Origin: Tetracladium setigerum
Lineage: Eukaryota > Ascomycota > Leotiomycetes > Helotiales
Direction: 5' to 3'
DNA: 64,000 nt
Assembly (NCBI GenBank): GCA_031472005.1
Contig: PZJY01000001.1
Coordinates: 62,001 to 126,000 of the forward strand
The notes below the pieces were generated by a model. It was not told where the DNA came from, ran no database searches, and saw nothing but the letters and a program-made list of their open reading frames with translations. Below are positions 9,892 to 21,958 of this stretch, in pieces. Numbering within the stretch: position 1 is the first letter of the stretch; every line of letters begins with the position of its first letter. Position numbers and translations under genes: made by a program.

Positions 9892-12800
9892 GATGGCCAG
9901 CGAGATAATCTTATATCAAATATGGGCTTGTTTTGAAAAGATCAGTGTGCTCGGGAAGGGCACTGCTATTGGCCGCAAGCAGGTTTGTGCAGCTCGTTAT
10001 CGAGAAGTCCTTCAGTAGTGCCAAAGTAGATCGGAATCTTTGTTCTGCCAGGCGCAGGCGCTGCTAGTTTAGCTTGGATGCTGCAATCGGAGGAACAGGA
10101 TGTTTTGGGCGGAGATTGCGGCAGTTTAGTTGGAACTTGGACGTATGTCGCGATTCGATGGTGGCGGCGGCGGCGATAGAGAGAGGATGGCGAGTCAATT
10201 GAGAATCGAGGATGTAGGTAGGATTTGGATTCGGATTTCCTAAGGATGTTGAGGTGAAGGAGGGAAGAAAAAAGGTGGTGCGAGAGGAAGGGGAGGGAGG
10301 ATGAGAACGAGGACGAGGATGTAAGAGGGTCAGGTCAGCGGCGGACGGCCACGCTTTGGAGCTGAAAGTGTCGGCGCGAGACTCCACTCGCTTGGTTGCT
10401 CCTCCGTCTTTATCACACAACTTTTGTGAATCGGATATGCGAAAGCTTTCAAGGTTCACTACTACTGTACTTTGTACTTGGAAGGCAGCAGAGAAAAAAC
10501 AGGAATAATGATTAATGGCGTCTAACTTTTGAATAATGCAGTTACTTATGAATGACGAAAGCCGCAGACGCAGATGCAACAAGGAAGTGTCAGGTAGTGA
10601 GGGCGGGGAATGTGTTTTATACTAGACCATGTGAATATCTTGAATATCTATATGCTATGACCATGACCTCGCGAGATCAAACTTCGCATGCGCAACTCTG
10701 GGCTGTATGTAACACACATACAAATCATACATAATACACACAGGCAAGCATAGAGAAGAGCTCGCTAATCGTTGGTAATCCCACCCGAAAATCTCATCGG
10801 CATACATTAGTTATGTTGACACCGCAGCCCGAAAACTCAGCTGTTCCGTCTGTTTACAGTTTATTACACTTTTTTTTGCAGGCCTTTCCCTTGTTGACGG
10901 CTGCATCGTGCGACCTCAACTCCAAACCCAATCAAGCTGCATATTCAGCTGAAGCCATACCCAGAGCTCCAGCAACGTGGACTTATCGAAGCTTGCCAAC
11001 AATCGCCAAATGTCTTAGATATGAAAATAAATAAAACACAGCCGCCTGTCGTAGACTGGTAGCGAACAAACAATATCTTAGGTTCCTGCCCTACCCGTAT
11101 CTCGTAACTGAACCAAGCGCTTGTTGATGTTTACGAGGGATTTGCTTCTCTCGCTTGTCGCGCTAACCTTCGTACTTCTCCTGGCGATGGTGTTTAGGAC
11201 AATAGTTCGACTTCGTATCAGGTACAATCATCGTAATAGTAAACGGTCGTGCGGTAATGATCAACCTATGATCCACTTACACAATGTCATTGACCCCGTT
11301 CGTTGTCCACTTCTTTTTCTGGGGAAAGGCAAGAAAAAGTCACTTCACCGCAAGCGATCGCGATTTCATCAACGATGTCCAAAAACATCCAATTCCGACT
11401 TCCTACCTTTTGCCGCTGCTTCCTCCCCTGCCCCATATCACAAGGCGACCAACACCATTATTGGCTTCCCTGACCCTGACGTAGCATCGTGAGGATTGTA
11501 GATTGTCTCCCCTGTCCATCTCTCTTGGCCAGTGCCAAACCAGCCAGCCATTTGTTCCCCCACGGCCGTCTTTCCGCTCCTCTTCTCTCATCGGTGACGC
11601 CGTCGCCAATTCAAAACATCTTGAACTCAAAAACATCTCACTTTGTCAAGTAGACTTCACCAAGAATCGTATAACAAACAATCACCAAGCCAGCATCAAA
11701 TCCTCCGAAGGATTATTTGTTTCTGAAGTAGTGCTGCTGCTGATATGAACAATTGTCAGGATGATGCATCATCGGGGTCACATCTCTTTTGGGACATGTT
11801 CAAAGCTGCTTGCCCTCCATCCTATTCCCGTTATTGCGAGAGTGTAGGAGGTATATACCGCACCGCCTTGGTTTTAGGATATAGGACTTCTCCAACTTCC
11901 CACTTTCCCATCTTCATTAATTTCTGAAATTCAAGAATATTTTTAAAATCCTTCGCCCGCCGGTATCTCGACGGTGATCCAATTACCTTGTCCCATCGCC
12001 GATAAAATGCTCTTTACGTCACTAACAATTCTCCAATTATTATCCTCACCCCATTCTTCGCTTCTCTTTCAAATCCGCAAACTTTCAAAGGGAAGGAAAA
12101 CCTGATCCCATCAATAACTCCCTTTAGCAAGAACCACTTCCTCGGTCGGACCGATAGAAACAGCGAAACCCTTGTCATCGGCGAGCTTCTTGAAAGCTTA
12201 CGCAGGTAGCTTTAACTCTATCTTTTCCGAGGTCAATCATCACTCAGGCTTCAACAGCTACCTTCCCTACCTAGCTGACCTTCAAGGCTTCTACCCCTCC
12301 AAAGCAAAGAGGGGTAGGGTACTATGGAGGTAGACTCAGAGTATAGATTAACGTTAACATTTAACAATAAAAGTATCTGCGTGACATAAAGTAACAAATC
12401 GATCAGCACCCCGCCTTTGTAACTCTATTGCTAGGTACTTACTCCCTCAACCTTCTCAACCCGCAGAGATATATGTACAGTACAGTAAGTTTATATCTTC
12501 AACTAGAGTAGCTCATTTCTGCACATACAGCACGGTACGGCACGGTACTGTTCCAGTACCTCAAAGCCATAGACCCGTTCCAGATCCATAGGCCACACCT
12601 TAATTTCTTCACACACTTTCTTTGTACTGTACAGAGTATTATCCAGGCGACATCACCGATAACTTACATCCCGAAGCGATAATGCCAATGGACAAAGAGC
12701 TCATGCACGTCTACCGACTGTACATAAGCTACCTACCCTACCCACCCAATAATCCGAGCTATCCCACTGCATGAACTGCATGCATGGGAGCCCCAGACCA

Positions 12801-13682
12801 TTCAAGTGGTCAATCACACCCGTCGTCCTTGGTATGTTCTAATTTCCGTTGAATCAATAATGAACGGCGGTGAAAGTACCTGTACCTGCACATATTCCAC
12901 CAGATACCGAGGAAAAAGCGCAGAGAGAGAGAGAGGAGAGAGAGAGAATAATAGAGAAAACATGTGGTTTTGGGAAATTCCAAGGCGACCTTGACTGGAG
13001 GAATGGCGTGAGGGAAGTAACTCCGGAGATATGTCAGCAGAAGTCACTGCAGGCAATATGAACCCATGATTAATAAGGATAAGGTTGATGGGCTTTTTTT
13101 TCATTTTTGAGAAGAAAAACATGCCATTTTATCATCTTGCCGAATGACTTCCTCTGTTTGTAAGAGAAGAGTCAGTGAGTGACATCTCTTTCTCAATATT
13201 TTCTGGTGCAGTGGGGAAAGCGAGAAAAGTGCAGTGACTTTTCTTGCACTTCGCGAGAAAGAGAGATATCACAACCAGAAAAAGGGAGGCTTGTGATAAA
13301 TTCAAGCTCATGGTAAGTGAAACTGTATTTATCCATTGACTAGATATCCACCTTGGGGGAAGTAATCGAGCAAGCAAATAGCTAGCCACTTCTACGCCCA
13401 TCAATAGATACCCAATCATCCACTCCCTCCCAAAACACTTCCCTCACAATCTAATCCAAGACTTTCAAAGCTCTCTCTCCAACAACTCCTTTGCCCTTCG
13501 CATTCCTCTCGGCTTCACAACCCTTACAACTACTCTCCGGGTCATCCCCCCCGTCACCTTGTCACCGTCTCCCTTCCCCTCTCCATTGTCCACCCACTTC
13601 CCCCCAGCTCCACATTCCCAACCTCCCCGCCGCTCGTTCTCTTGGTCTTTCTCATCTTCATCTTCTTCTCCTCCTTCTTCAT
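9892..13682. other. 3.8-kb stretch with no convincing gene
   Basis: Both flanking genes are on the minus strand. Open frames at 10064-10582 and 11121-11492 exist but lack motifs and good starts. The 12.3-12.6 kb part is rich in short GTAC/CGGTAC repeats. A GA-rich tract lies near 12918-12955. A 27-codon minus-strand segment at about 12116-12199 reads like real protein (AFKKLADDKGFAVSIGPTEE) but has no neighbouring exons I can assign. The region could be long promoter or UTR, or hold non-coding RNA or a decayed gene. Confidence 0.45.
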
Positions 13683-14104
13683 CTACCTCTCCTTCAATTG
13701 CCACAATCCAACACCCACCAAAATAGCAAAGAAAATAATCACAATGGCGACAAAACCCACGTATGCGCCACTCTTTTTTGCGTTGGGGTTGTTTGTTCGA
13801 GTGGGGTAATTGAGTTGCTGTTTTGAGAGTCCTGTATTAGTAGATATCTATAAATTGAGCAAGGAAATAGAGGGAGAAGAGGTGAACGGATGGGGTGGGG
13901 AAAAATAGCAAAAGGAAGAAGACATACACTATCAGGATAGGTTCCCTGATACGGGTTCTGGACTACACCATTTCTAGATCCACCTCCAACAGTGTTCTCC
14001 ATCTTCGTCTCGTGATTGTCAGTGCCGGCCAACTCTGCTGGGCTGGACGAGACGGGGGTAGAAGTAGCCATGATGGCCGTGCGAAGGGTTGTTGGAATTG
14101 ACAT
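13683..14104 (-). CDS. Small single-pass membrane protein
   Basis: Two exons (14104-13930 and 13831-13683, intron 98 bp with donor GTGTAT) encode 107 residues. The N-terminal two thirds are polar and Ser/Thr/Asn-rich. A single hydrophobic helix near the C-terminus (GAYVGFVAIVIIFFAILVGV) is followed by LWQLKER and the stop, which suggests a tail-anchored or single-span protein. The downstream GTATGT donor would put the last exon in another frame and lose the helix, so the GTGTAT donor is preferred. Function is unknown. Confidence 0.6.
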
Positions 14105-14547
14105 TTTGTTTAGGGTTTGACGAGGTTGATTTATTATTGCTTTTTGTTCGATTGATTTGGGGAGTTGGGCTTGTATCGTTGCATTGATTTTTCGAAGAAG
14201 GAATCGATTTCCTGTTGGACGGTTAGATTGTCGTTGGGCATCTTGTAGATTTATCTCGGGGCAAAAATATAGAAAACAAGAGCAGCAATCAACAATAGGA
14301 TAGTAAATCGGGGACGATAGTATTGTACATAAGGCATGGTAGTGGCGGAGAGGCAATGGTGAACCCAGAATAGAACGGAGGTTGGGGTTGATATTGTCGT
14401 CTGCTGAAAGATTGTCACCTAATTCACGTCATCGGTTCACTTCACCCGAAGAAAAGCTCAAACATAATGCCGTTAGGAATCTGAAGTGGATTGCTCCCTT
14501 GTCCCTTTCATCTGATATACAACAAAATTCTTACAAATTGCAAATAT

Positions 14548-16337
14548 CTAGTCCCTAGATCGATTTGCGACCCATCTCTTCATCACTACTTCTCTAACCT
14601 TATACCTGGCCAAAACGGCATCGACTGCCATTTTGTCCTCCTCGCCATTCTCCAAAGGCGCCGGGATATCAATATATGTCAAGATCAAGGTCTTCTTGAC
14701 TTGTGTAATTACTCTGTTGATACAACTTATCCAAGCCCATGTTCGCCTCTGCTTCTCCTTGATGTAATTTTGAAGTTCAGCAGTGCTGCTCCAGTAGGGG
14801 TCGGAATATGAAGGAAGGATGAGAACACCAAACTCCGCGTGCGTAAAGACGGGACCCCGAACGTACAGCATCAAATCGACAGAAAATTTGATGCCCGACC
14901 TAGGAACCCAGCCGAGGGATCGGTAGTGGTGATATGCAACGTAATTGAGCATAAACGGATCGTCTGGAGAGAGAGATGGATTGGGCGAAGGTGGAAAGTG
15001 TGATACCTGCCGGAAAATTTTGAAGAGACCTTCTTTCGGTATTGGGGCCTTAGTACCTGGATCAAGAATCTCCAGAGCGCCAAGACCGTAAGACAAGAAG
15101 AAGGCTTCCTCGAGAGTCAGTTGGGTGTGCTCTTGTTCCTTAATAACCAATGGTGCCGGTGCCGATACCTCTTCCTTAGGTTCTTCAAGCTTGCCGTGTT
15201 GTGGACTTGGTGGTTCGGTTTGGATGAAGGTATTTCGTTCGACTGTTGGAGAGAATCGTACGCTTTTTTGACGCTTGATCTTTGGTGTGCTGGGAGATCC
15301 ATTGACCATGGCAGATGTTGGTGTAGTCGACGTAGTCTCGACGGTGTCTTCTGAATGGGTTGACCCCTCGGCGGTATCTTCATTCGTCTCAGAACCCCCA
15401 ACAACTTCATTGTCATCAACGGCTAACTTATCCAACAGTCCAAGACCAGTAGATTGGCTTTCGGCCGTTGACTCAGGTTTTGAAGGAATGTGAAGGGTTT
15501 GCCCATTGGCGTGAGAAAGGTCCTCAACCGGTGGTACGTACGAACGAGAGATCAACTTGTCTGGCAGGGCTAAAAGTTCAAAGGGACCAACGGGAGAGGC
15601 ATAAGATTTTTCGACCAGAAGTTCGAGGTCTTTGACCGGGGGTGGCGCAGACGCTTGTAGATTGATGGCAGTGAGATCAGCTATTGAGTTCGGGAGTGCC
15701 AAAAGCGTCATGGGGTCTACAGGAGCAACGAATATCCAGCTCTGCGAAGGGGATTCCTCGGATTCTGGCACTACGGTGGTCTCACTCAAGCTGTCACTGA
15801 AAGCCGATTGAGCTTCGTCAACCTGAAGCTCCTGCTCAAGCACTGCTTCGGCCTCTTCAGACAATGTCTGGTCAATGGCTTCTCTTTCTTTCCTCGCCCT
15901 CTCCCATTTTGTCTTCTGGCGCTCTGCACGCCGTTGCCTCGTCACTTCTTCACTTGTCATCTTTTCTTTAGTCCCTCTCTTCGTTTTTTCTCGTTTCAGC
16001 CAACTTGGCTCACTTCGGCTCAGGCTTCCTTTCCCGTAGAAGCCTTGCTCCCAGAGACCCCGAACAGCTCGCGCATCAGTGACATGCACCGAGCGGGTTT
16101 CTGGAGAGAACCATCCTTGATATAAAGGATTAAAGTGAGTTGGTTCCGGCTTGACGGTTTGTGATAGCCAGACATATAAGATGTGGAATAATGACAGAGG
16201 GTTGTGGGGAACAAGAGTCGGCAGGGGAAAGGTTCTGAGGGGGCAGGCAGCGCATACAGCTTGTTGAGCTGCTGATGCCTTGTGGGCGGCCGCGGTCCAG
16301 ACGGTGCTGGCTTCGGTGGTGTTTGAGTGTCTGCCAT
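14548..16337 (-). CDS. SEN2: tRNA-splicing endonuclease catalytic subunit Sen2 (frame broken by -1)
   Basis: Sen2 cuts the 5' exon-intron junction of pre-tRNAs in the Sen2/Sen34/Sen15/Sen54 complex. The gene is a single exon giving about 596 residues once corrected. The N-terminus (MADTQTPPKP, then LNKLYALPAP) continues as RTFPLPTLVPHNPLS only after one C is added to a CCCCC run (16239-16243 on the plus strand). The length then becomes divisible by three and the conserved Sen2 N-terminal block reads through to ARAVRGLWEQGFYGKGSLSR. The C-terminal nuclease domain contains the expected catalytic residues: Tyr in SVDLMLY, His in VFTHAEFGV and Lys in TQVKKTLILTY. The middle is a long acidic, Ser/Thr-rich linker. 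Because Sen2 is essential in yeast, a true null here is unlikely; a sequencing loss is the simplest reading. The gene is divergent from the glucosyltransferase gene. Confidence 0.92.
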
Positions 16338-17174
16338 GGTTGAGCTCAGCTCACCGCAGAATCATGCCACTTGGTCCGTCCTATATGGAGAGCAGCATTA
16401 GCAAACAACTCGGCTAACACTTGAATTCTGCACGCAAAGAAAGTATGGATTGTGCCTTGCTCAGATACCGTTGTAGTCTTCTCCGAAGAGAATTGAGCTC
16501 GCATTGGAGACGAAACAAAGTCAGAGTCATCTCCTAAGCAACAAGTTGTGTCATCACCGCAGGCAGAGTCAATCGGATCATATCATGATCAGGGAAGAAA
16601 CAGAAGTGATGATATACTTACAGCTTGAACTGCACTCCTCGCATGTGGCAGAGGAGGAGGCGTAATCGTGAAGAGGTGAGGGAGTTGGTTATGAGATTTT
16701 CTGGCCGTTGGATATTGGAAAGAGAGTGGGGAATTGAGAGAAGATTTTTGGCGTTTTCAAATCGGAAGGAAATGAGTCGTGAGTTTCTAAGCCTTGGCAC
16801 GCGCTAGCTTCTTGCGGCTCTAGTATATCAGTCAATATCTTGGCACACACTCGCCTGCTCGTACCTGCTCGTATTCCGTCCGAACTTGGCGAACACGAGC
16901 AGCACGTGATCGCTGTGTCAGCAAAGAATGGGCTCTGGTGCGAGGAATTGGCGCATTTGTGTGGACTGGCTCGTTCTGTATCTGCGCAAGATTCGCATCC
17001 CTAAACGACACCTCCATTACGCTGAAAGAGCGGCGCCATTCCCATATCAACACCCCCCTGGTTTAGGTACGCATGAGTGCTCGGTTTCAGACCTCGAATA
17101 TTCCCCAGTTGGGCGAAAGGCCAGGAGTCTGGGCAGGCACAGATGGTTGGGGCGATAGGGCAATCTCATCGGTG
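16338..17174. promoter_or_regulatory. Divergent promoter region, SEN2 / ceramide glucosyltransferase
   Basis: These 837 bp separate the two start codons and must hold both promoters. An in-frame upstream ATG at 17073 could extend the glucosyltransferase by 34 residues. No other gene is supported. Confidence 0.5.
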
Positions 17175-18879
17175 ATGGCATTTTTATTGTCCGTTGATAT
17201 ACGCGTTGCTGTGGCCCAGGCGTGCGGCATCTGGTACTTCTTCATACTCCTGGTGCAAGCCATTGGCACCACCCAATTGTATGATCTCCTTGCCTGGCTC
17301 GTTTACCGTATAGCTGCTAGCTCATTCTAGCTAATTATTTTGATACTCGTCATGCTAACTTATCCACAGGTATCGCTATTACTCGTCCAAACCCAAGCCT
17401 CCCGTCTCGCCTACTCGCCCGCCCGCAGATATCCCACATATCACTATCCTCCGCCCAGTCAAAGGGCTGGAGCCCCAGCTATATGAATGCCTGGCTGCTA
17501 CCTTCCATCAATCATACCCGATAGACAGGCTGACCGTCTATTTCTGTATCTCGTCAGCGAGCGATCCCGCCTTCCCGGTGCTCCGGCGGCTATTGCAGGA
17601 CTTTCCAAAGTTTGATGCAAAGATCTTTGTGGAAGAGGAGGATCCAAATTTGGCTGGCCATGGGGGAGAGTCGAGTAATCTGGGGCCGAACCCCAAGATC
17701 AGGAACATGAGTCGAGGTTACCGGGAGGCCAAGGGAGACATTATCTGGGTCATCGACTGCAATGTTTGGGTGGGCCAGGGAGTAGCTGGGCGTATGGTGG
17801 ATCTACTCTGTGGTTATAGAGAGGATGGCCAGACAGCTGTGCCCTACAAGTTCGTCCATCAGTTACCGCTGGTGGTGGATAGTGTCGGTGCTAGTGTTGG
17901 GGAAGCATCGCGTGGAGTCTTGCAAGGCCATACCGAAGATGCCCAGGCATCCACATACGACTTCGCTTCGGCTCCAACGAACGAGTCTTCGTGGAGAGCA
18001 GTACTACGGAAACATGGTGGTCGCTTGGAAGAGATGTTCATGGCTTCTTCCCATGCCAAGTTCTACACTGCCATTAATACCGTTGGCGTAGCTCCATGTA
18101 TCGTTGGTAAGTCGAACATGTTTAGGAAGTCTCATCTAGACTCCCTCACTTCTGGTGCATCACCATACTCTCCAGGAATCGATTACTTTTCAGAGAACAT
18201 TTGTGAAGATCATCTGATTGGAGATCTTCTTTGGAGGAAGAAGGTACCAGCGGAGAAAGAAGGCCAGAAGTTCTACAAGCATGGCCTTGTCTTTGGCGAT
18301 CTAGCCATCCAACCTATGGCAGGTATGTCTGTTCATGACTACTTCGCCAGACGGGTGCGGTGGTTGCGAGTTCGCAAATGGACAGTCACACTCGCCACAT
18401 TCGTCGAGCCAGGCGTTGAGCCTCTTCTGTGTTCCGCCTACGGCTCCTTCGCACTCACAACAATCCCATGGTTCCATCACCACTTCAACATCCCCCAGAC
18501 ATGGCTTGCGTTCCTCTCAATATGGATGACCAATGTTTTCTGCTGGATGATCCTCGATTGTTTCGTCTACGCAAAGTTGCACTCTGGCGCTTCTGTTGAG
18601 TTTGATGATGATACACCATGCTTTGCACGACCTCGCTTAGCTGAGGGAAGGAGGCCCTTTGGCGAATGGGTCATGGCTTGGCTTGGTCGCGAATTCTTAG
18701 CGTTGCCGATTTGGACGTGGGCATGCTATGGCGGCACAACGGTGATGTGGCGAGGAAAGAAGTTTAGAGTTGGGCTGAATATGAAGGTTGTGGAGATGAC
18801 GACGAGCAGGAAGGGGATTGCCACGCCGGAGGTTGAGAGGGCAAGGGCGAGGTCGAACAGCAAGAATAGATTAGATTAG
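17175..18879 (+). CDS. gcs1: Ceramide glucosyltransferase (glucosylceramide synthase, GT21)
   Basis: This enzyme transfers glucose from UDP-glucose to ceramide to make fungal glucosylceramide on Golgi membranes. Two exons (17175-17278, 17370-18879) give 537 residues. An N-terminal membrane helix (GIWYFFILLVQAIGTTQL) is followed by a GT-A domain. HITILRPVKGLEPQLYECL begins the nucleotide-sugar fold, IIWVIDCNVWVG carries the acidic D2 motif and ENICEDHLIGDLL holds the D3 residue. ARRVRWLRVRKW provides the (Q/R)xxRW signature. Two C-terminal hydrophobic stretches end the protein. The ATG at 17175 puts the signal-anchor helix near the N-terminus as in the family; ATG 17073 would add 34 polar residues. 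The frame is intact. Confidence 0.93.
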
Positions 18880-19219
18880 ATGACTTAATGAGTACGAACG
18901 ATCAATATAATTATTAATTTGTATTTCGTAGGTTTTGTGAATTTGCTCGTAGGTGAGTTGTCTGACTTCCTCTGAGCTTCTGCCTTCTCACATATTTATT
19001 GACTACTTGACATGTTATTATCGCGGTTCATTTCACACTTGAGGGTTAAGAATCTTCGACAGCAACAGTGAAAACAACAGTTGTTGAATTGATTTCATCA
19101 GTGCGTCGTTTCGCGAAACTACACGTGCCGATGTTTACTTCCTCCTCTATGTTGACTTGCAACTCCAACATCACCGATCTCCTCAACGCAATTTTACGAC
19201 ACGACACAACTACATCAAG
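18880..19219. other. Intergenic
   Basis: This holds the glucosyltransferase 3' flank and the promoter of the 2EXR gene. No gene is supported. Confidence 0.5.
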
Positions 19220-20803
19220 ATGCCCTCTATGTAAGTTGCTACCATTATTTACTTCATTTTAAACATCGCTGACATTTCTCCTACAGCCGTCGAGCACGCT
19301 CACGGGCTTGGAGCGACGCCGACTGCGAGCTGTGGATGCGAGATGCAGCAAGGCATAAGAACAACAACAAGCGAGCTGTGGCCAGGGAGAACGGTCGGAG
19401 GAATGGGGTAGCAGAACTGTATGCTTCCACTGTCGTCTCTGTTCTGACAAGAGCCGCTTGCTGACATCACGAAGAACATTCTCCTTGCAGAACCTCCACA
19501 TCACGGATCCAACCGAGTATGAGAATCTATCAGACCTAGAAAGAAAGGCCTTATTCAAGTAGACCCACATCCTTCTTCACCATTCCAGCCAGCTGATTGT
19601 GTAAACACAGGCAACCCTTCTGGCTACAGCAGTACAACAGGGTTTTTGAGATACTGGCCGAGCTCCACCCCCAGATCGACCCTGTGCTCGCCGAGCACGG
19701 TCTGTCGAATAATATCTTCAAAGATGCGTGGCTTGCTTGCAATTTGGCATCCAGACCTATCGTTCCTCCACTTGAGAAGTTTGAGCTGTTTCCTCTGCTT
19801 CAGCCTGAGATTCGCCTGAAGATTTGGCACTTCTGTCGTCCAGATCCACAAATTATTAGGCTCAAGAGGAAAAACCGATATCCCATATCTCGCACTCCAA
19901 ACTCGTCTTATATAAAAAGGACTTATGGTTCCTGGCCCGACGTATATGCTGTGAATGTAGTACCAGCGATGGTGCATGCCTGTTATGTATGTTTGGACTC
20001 GGTCGTCAGCGGAACACTCCGATCTTTGAGACTCTCAGATTTCACAATTAATTCATACAAAAAGGCTAATATTATCACAGGAGTCTCGGCACTACGCAAT
20101 GCACCGGTGGTATAGTCTCTCCATTTACGATTACCGCGGCTTGTTTCGCCGCTTCAATACCCTTGCCTACTTCTTCAACCCTACCTACGACTTCATCTAC
20201 ATCGGATGTACCGAGTGCTCAGATATATTCTGCAAAGAATGTGTGGCTTACGTCGGTTCCAATGTCGTAAAAAGATACGAAAATATTATCCTGAACAGTG
20301 ATGCTGACATCAGTCCACTTCGGAGAGTTCTAGACACTTATCGAAGTGCGAAAGAGATTATACTCCTCCGCAGTTCTAGCCTCAAGTTGAAGCACGACAC
20401 TAAGGTCACAGACCTTCAAAGTTGTGCGTTCGAATTTCCCTGGCAGAATGGAGATTCATTGATGGCCTTGCACAATAAGGCAGTGCTCAGCATCCGAAAT
20501 GTTGACAAAGCTGTATACAATATGCAGATGAGCGAGTACAACAACCGCTGGAAGCAAGTCGAGAAGATTCTTGCTGGGGAGGAGGAGATAAATGACCAGA
20601 CGGACGTTTTTGTAAAGTTTGTCTTACGAGATCGCCCAAGAATAGCTCAATTTGGCCTTGATTCTGTCCTGGTCAAGCCGTGTCTTCCACAGGAGATCAA
20701 GCCTGAGCAAAAGATCTGGACTGCAGAGCTCGCCCCAAACAAATACACCTCGGATGCCTTTGGATTTATGGAGGATGCGTTTGCCGAGACCTTCTTCTTT
20801 TGA
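19220..20803 (+). CDS. 2EXR-domain protein
   Basis: Five exons (19220-19230, 19287-19418, 19475-19558, 19611-19986, 20081-20803) give 441 residues and the total is divisible by three. The first coding exon is only 11 bases. A basic N-terminus (RRARSRAWSDADCELWMRDA) precedes the 2EXR domain. That domain starts with FELFPLLQPEIRLKIWHFCR and ends with MVHACYESRHYAMHRWYSLS, where splicing at 19986/20081 joins the typical HxCxESR signature. The C-terminal half is a variable region with PTYDFIYIGCTECSDIFCKE. Proteins of this kind form large lineage-expanded families in filamentous fungi and resemble F-box proteins in layout; no biochemical role is established. Splice sites were chosen to keep frame through the domain. 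Confidence 0.85.
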
Positions 20804-21958
20804 GATAATATTCGCGCTCGAAATGAGCCTTATCATATGGTTTGAAGAAGGAATATCCACACACCCACGACGGAGGCTTTACCGTTGCTCATCAATGTAC
20901 GTACGCTGGCTTTCTCTCACGCTGATAATTTACGTAGATTAACTATATGTATGGAAACCAAAATATACCTATTTATTATTTACTGTCACACCTAGGGTGT
21001 GACGATTCAAGATAGGGTGTTTTCACTTCGTTCTTGTTGGAGGGTTAACATCGGGGAGCATACCTCGGATAGAGAAGAGAAGCATGTTTCGCACAGGTGG
21101 ACTTTTATTCTTTGTTGGCCGTTGAGTATTGGAAGGGTAGTGTGGAGGTGCTTCATCAACGACGTTGTCGCGACTTCAACAGTCCGGGGAGACTTCAGCC
21201 TCTCCACATCGACAAACACAGTGGTTTTGCGAGAGACAGTAAAAGAAAATATATCTTTATCGAGTGTAATTTTGACTGGTCCAAAGTGATTTGTGGCAGC
21301 GGGACTCACAAGTGAGGGATAAGTGACAAAAATTCATTCGCCCACACAGAGCGGGCGGTGAGACTTCAAAAGCTTGTTTTTTATTCACTCATGGCGGTGT
21401 GCTTAATCACACCGCTTTCTACCTATCCGTTCGATCTTTAGTCTTTCTCTACATCAGAGCGACGACAAAACCAATCTCTTAAGGATCAAACTAGTGATCA
21501 CCCAAAAACTACTAGTTACAACAGTCTGGCAACCACCAAACCATGTCAATAAAAATTCACACCCTATACATGCGGCTGCGTCAACCAATTTTTAATCATC
21601 GACTGTATCCGGCAAGCCATTCGGTTTGAGGTAGCTGTCAAGGTAGTGGACTTGTGCGGAACGTTTGACGGCCAAGGAAGCTCTTAACAACAAACGAGGA
21701 CCAGGCCGATGTGGAAGGAGGGAGCAAAAAATAGTTGTGAGAAAGAATGGACAGAAAGATCTGTAGAGGTGAGTGCGCTGGTGCTTGATCTTACAATAAT
21801 TGATGCGAAAGAGAATGTCTGTATGAATTACGTGACTGTGATCCGAGTTGGATAGACCCTCACATTGAGTGAGTAAAGTGACATTGTAGAATGACCCAGA
21901 AGCAGAACATTACAACATTACATTCAGAAGTATAGAGACACGTAACGAACGTTGCTTT
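20804..21958. other. 1.15-kb intergenic region with palindromes
   Basis: No gene is supported. Two perfect inverted repeats stand out. At 20985-21003 there are 8-base arms GTCACACC/GGTGTGAC around TAG. At 21394-21415 there are arms GCGGTGTG/CACACCGC around a 6-base loop. The first begins TGTCACAC, like the dispersed repeats near 53.46 and 61.73 kb, but no further similarity is visible. Confidence 0.4.
20985..21003. repeat. Perfect palindrome GTCACACC-TAG-GGTGTGAC
   Basis: Eight-base inverted arms with a three-base spacer. It may be a transposon or LTR terminus or a binding site for a dimeric regulator. No target-site duplication could be matched. Confidence 0.5.

Noticed and set aside
10064..10582. 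Minus-strand open frame of 172 codons
   Set aside because: No motif, poor start and low-complexity Ser/Arg/Leu content. It looks like chance in pyrimidine-skewed DNA.
11121..11492. Plus-strand open frame with a hydrophobic start
   Set aside because: The leading helix is suggestive, but the rest is basic and unstructured, with no homology that I recognise and no splice partners.
20985..21530. Complete LTR from TGTCACACC to TTACAACA
   Set aside because: The ends look plausible, but no 5-bp target duplication or primer-binding site could be matched.
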